Part shown: piece by piece, positions 32,433-33,751 of the stretch | Layout: each line of letters starts with the position of its first letter | Position numbering within the stretch: position 1 is the stretch's first letter | Assembly: GCA_025458905.1 (NCBI GenBank) | Contig: JALORN010000039.1 | Coordinates: 1 to 33,751, forward strand | Reading direction: 5' to 3' | Length of the DNA: 33,751 bases | From: Steroidobacteraceae bacterium | Lineage (GTDB): Bacteria; Pseudomonadota; Gammaproteobacteria; Steroidobacterales; Steroidobacteraceae | Position numbers and translations under genes: made by a program | Notes under the pieces: generated by a model | Told to the model about the DNA's origin: nothing | Databases searched by the model: none | What the model saw: the letters and a program-made list of their open reading frames with translations, nothing else

Positions 32433-33749
32433 TCAGGGCCCGAACGAGTAGGTTGCGGTCAGGCCGAAGGTGCGGCGCTCGCCGAGCGACACGTTCGGCA
32501 GGAAGCCGAGGCTCGGCGGCGGCGTCAGCGGCGGCTGGAAGATCACCGCGGACACGTAGTTCTCGTCGGTCAGGTTGCGGCTCCACAGCGCGATGTCGAG
32601 CGGCCCCTTGCGCAGGCCGATCCGGGCGTTGAAGAGCGTGCGCGACGGGATCGTCGAGATGTCGAGGGTCGTCGCCGGGGTGGCCGACGTGTAGCTCGCA
32701 TCGCCGCGGATCGAGAACCTCCAGTCGGTCGCGCCGAGCGGCATCTCGTACGAACCATAGAGGCTCGCGAGGCTGTTCGGCGAACGCGGCAGCGCGTTGC
32801 CCGAGACGTCCGGCAGCGCACGGCCGTTGACGATCAGGTTGCGGCAGAAGCCGCGTGCCGCCACCGGGATGCCCGCGGTCGCCGTGCCACCGCACTCCGC
32901 GACGCGGCCGCCGTCGACCGTGCCGTCGTCGAACTCGGTGGGCGTGTACGAGAACGTGCCGCCGACCTGGAACCGGTCGGTGGCGGCGAAGTTCACGCTC
33001 AGCTCGATGCCCTGCGCGGTCGCGCCGCCGACGTTCTGCACGAGGTTGGTGACCAGCGGCGGCGGGGGGACGAACGGCAGCTGGATGCCGGTGTAGTCGA
33101 TGAAGAACGCGGCGATGTCGGTGGTCAGTCGCCGGTCGAGCCAGGCGGCCTTCCAGCCGAGCTCATAGGTGATGTTCTCCGCCGGATCGTAGGCCTGCAG
33201 CTCCAGCGGCACCGGCAGGCCGGCCGCCGCGTTGTCGACGACGCCGTTGAAGTAGCCCGAGATCACGCCCTTGGCGGCCGAGGCGTAGAACTGCTGCGTG
33301 GGCGTCAGCGCGAAGTCGGCGTGCGCGCGCCAGGTGGTGTACTCGAACTCGGCGGCCTGGCGCGAGGACGGGCCGACGACCGTGTTGGTGCGCTCGCGGT
33401 CTTCCCTGTCGCGGCGCAGCTCGCCGCCGATGGTCCACTGCTCCGTCGGCCGGAACTCGAACGCCTCCTTGTAGAGAAACCGGGCGGCGATGGTGTCGCC
33501 GCCGGTCAGGCTCTTGACCAGCGACTCGTTGAGCCGCCGCCCTTCGGCCGCCTCGGACGTCGTGACGACCCGGGCGCCGTGGAGCCGCGCGAGGTCGTTG
33601 CGCGGGCCGCCGCTCGAGCCGAGCCCCTTGTCGAGGAACGTGTCGAAGTCGGCCTGCACGCCGTAGTCGCCGGCGAGCCGGCGCAGGATCTCGAAGAACG
33701 TGCTCTTGCCGTTGCGCCCCGCCCCCCAGAGGAGGAAGAGGCACTGCTC
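32433..33749 (-). CDS. Chimeric open frame: SF3 primase-helicase core joined to C-terminal half of TonB receptor 4 (5' end outside window)
   Basis: One uninterrupted frame runs from the window edge to a stop at 32433. The first about 102 residues (to about 33444) are a phage/plasmid helicase. The remaining 336 match a TonB-receptor barrel: WTIGGELRRDREDRE, FYASAAKGVISGYFNGV, FFIDYTGIQLP and the terminus LGLTATYSFGP, all paralleled in receptor 3. The switch falls within F-E-F-R-P-T (33444-33461), a hexapeptide plausible in both parents: helicases of this type read like EAFEFRPTF, and receptor 3 has GSFEFAPALQW at the homologous place. The receptor part lacks signal, plug and about 60% of its length, and the helicase lacks everything after this point, so neither can work. 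It is either an illegitimate recombination product or an assembly chimera. Confidence 0.8.
   Translation of the reverse strand, partial: EQCLFLLWGAGRNGKSTFFEILRRLAGDYGVQADFDTFLDKGLGSSGGPRNDLARLHGARVVTTSEAAEGRRLNESLVKSLTGGDTIAARFLYKEAFEFRPTEQWTIGGELRRDREDRERTNTVVGPSSRQAAEFEYTTWRAHADFALTPTQQFYASAAKGVISGYFNGVVDNAAAGLPVPLELQAYDPAENITYELGWKAAWLDRRLTTDIAAFFIDYTGIQLPFVPPPPLVTNLVQNVGGATAQGIELSVNFAATDRFQVGGTFSYTPTEFDDGTVDGGRVAECGGTATAGIPVAARGFCRNLIVNGRALPDVSGNALPRSPNSLASLYGSYEMPLGATDWRFSIRGDASYTSATPATTLDISTIPSRTLFNARIGLRKGPLDIALWSRNLTDENYVSAVIFQPPLTPPPSLGFLPNVSLGERRTFGLTATYSFGP
33444..33749 (-). pseudogene. Fragment of D5/P4-type SF3 DNA primase-helicase
   Basis: Reading inwards from the right edge on the minus strand gives EQCLFLLWGAGRNGKSTFFE, in which GAGRNGKST is the Walker A loop of superfamily 3 helicases. 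ARVVTTSEAAEGRRLNE follows in the Walker B position, then KSLTGGDTIAARFLYKEAFEFRPT, the strongly conserved segment of P4-alpha/D5-like primase-helicases. The sensor asparagine that normally follows (in a W-L-x-x-N segment) is replaced by receptor sequence. Such genes belong to prophages, satellites and integrative plasmids, so a mobile element adjoins or once adjoined the right end of this window. Confidence 0.85.
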
Positions 33750-33751
33750 GC

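Noticed and set aside
1..33751. CRISPR arrays, tRNA or rRNA genes, complete insertion sequences
   Set aside because: No regularly spaced direct repeats, cloverleaf-like sequence, rRNA segments or transposase genes with terminal repeats were found by eye; the only mobile-element trace is the helicase fragment at the right edge.

Overview
The window is GC-rich, densely coding DNA from a Gram-negative bacterium. Four TonB-dependent outer-membrane receptors (one a fragment), several twin-arginine signal sequences and a catabolic enzyme set point to an aerobic, oligotrophic proteobacterium of the sphingomonad or Nevskiales/Steroidobacterales kind. No rRNA or tRNA is present, so the order cannot be fixed from this sequence. 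Non-ATG starts (GTG, TTG) are common and many neighbours overlap by 4 bases. No stretch longer than 300 bases lacks a gene.

Layout. 1-2222: the end of an FAD-linked oxidase and an MFS transporter. 2230-2980: a FitA/FitB (RHH/PIN) toxin-antitoxin module with its own AT-rich promoter and operator. 3031-5331: a LacI-type regulator divergent from a five-bladed beta-propeller glycosidase-like protein. 5401-6270: an NmrA-like NAD(P)-binding protein. 6267-11316 (minus): a tightly overlapping five-gene operon (GPH-type symporter, unknown 126-aa protein, methyltransferase, alpha/beta hydrolase lacking its serine nucleophile, FAD monooxygenase). 11481-12566 (plus): a second methyltransferase related to the one in the operon.

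12624-27098 is the most unusual part. On the minus strand lie a LysR regulator, a phytanoyl-CoA-dioxygenase-like Fe(II)/2OG enzyme, a DUF1838-type protein, a TonB receptor and an exported SRPBCC protein. Divergent from LysR, on the plus strand, lie a cytoplasmic DUF1838-type protein, a degenerate Tat-exported relative, a CubicO-like serine hydrolase, then DUF1838 - TonB receptor - DUF1838. This gives five members of one poorly characterised family, four with export signals, interleaved with two complete TonB receptors. I infer an uptake-and-processing system for an organic substrate: receptor import across the outer membrane, periplasmic DUF1838 proteins and cytoplasmic oxygenase or hydrolase steps. 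The substrate cannot be read from the sequence.

27138-32202 (minus): a TonB receptor, a Tat-exported GMC oxidoreductase and an SDR dehydrogenase, probably a related alcohol-oxidation unit. 32433-33749 (minus): an open frame joining the ATPase core of a phage/plasmid SF3 primase-helicase in frame to the C-terminal half of a TonB receptor that is a tandem paralogue of its neighbour. It is either a real recombination scar or an assembly chimera at the sequence edge.
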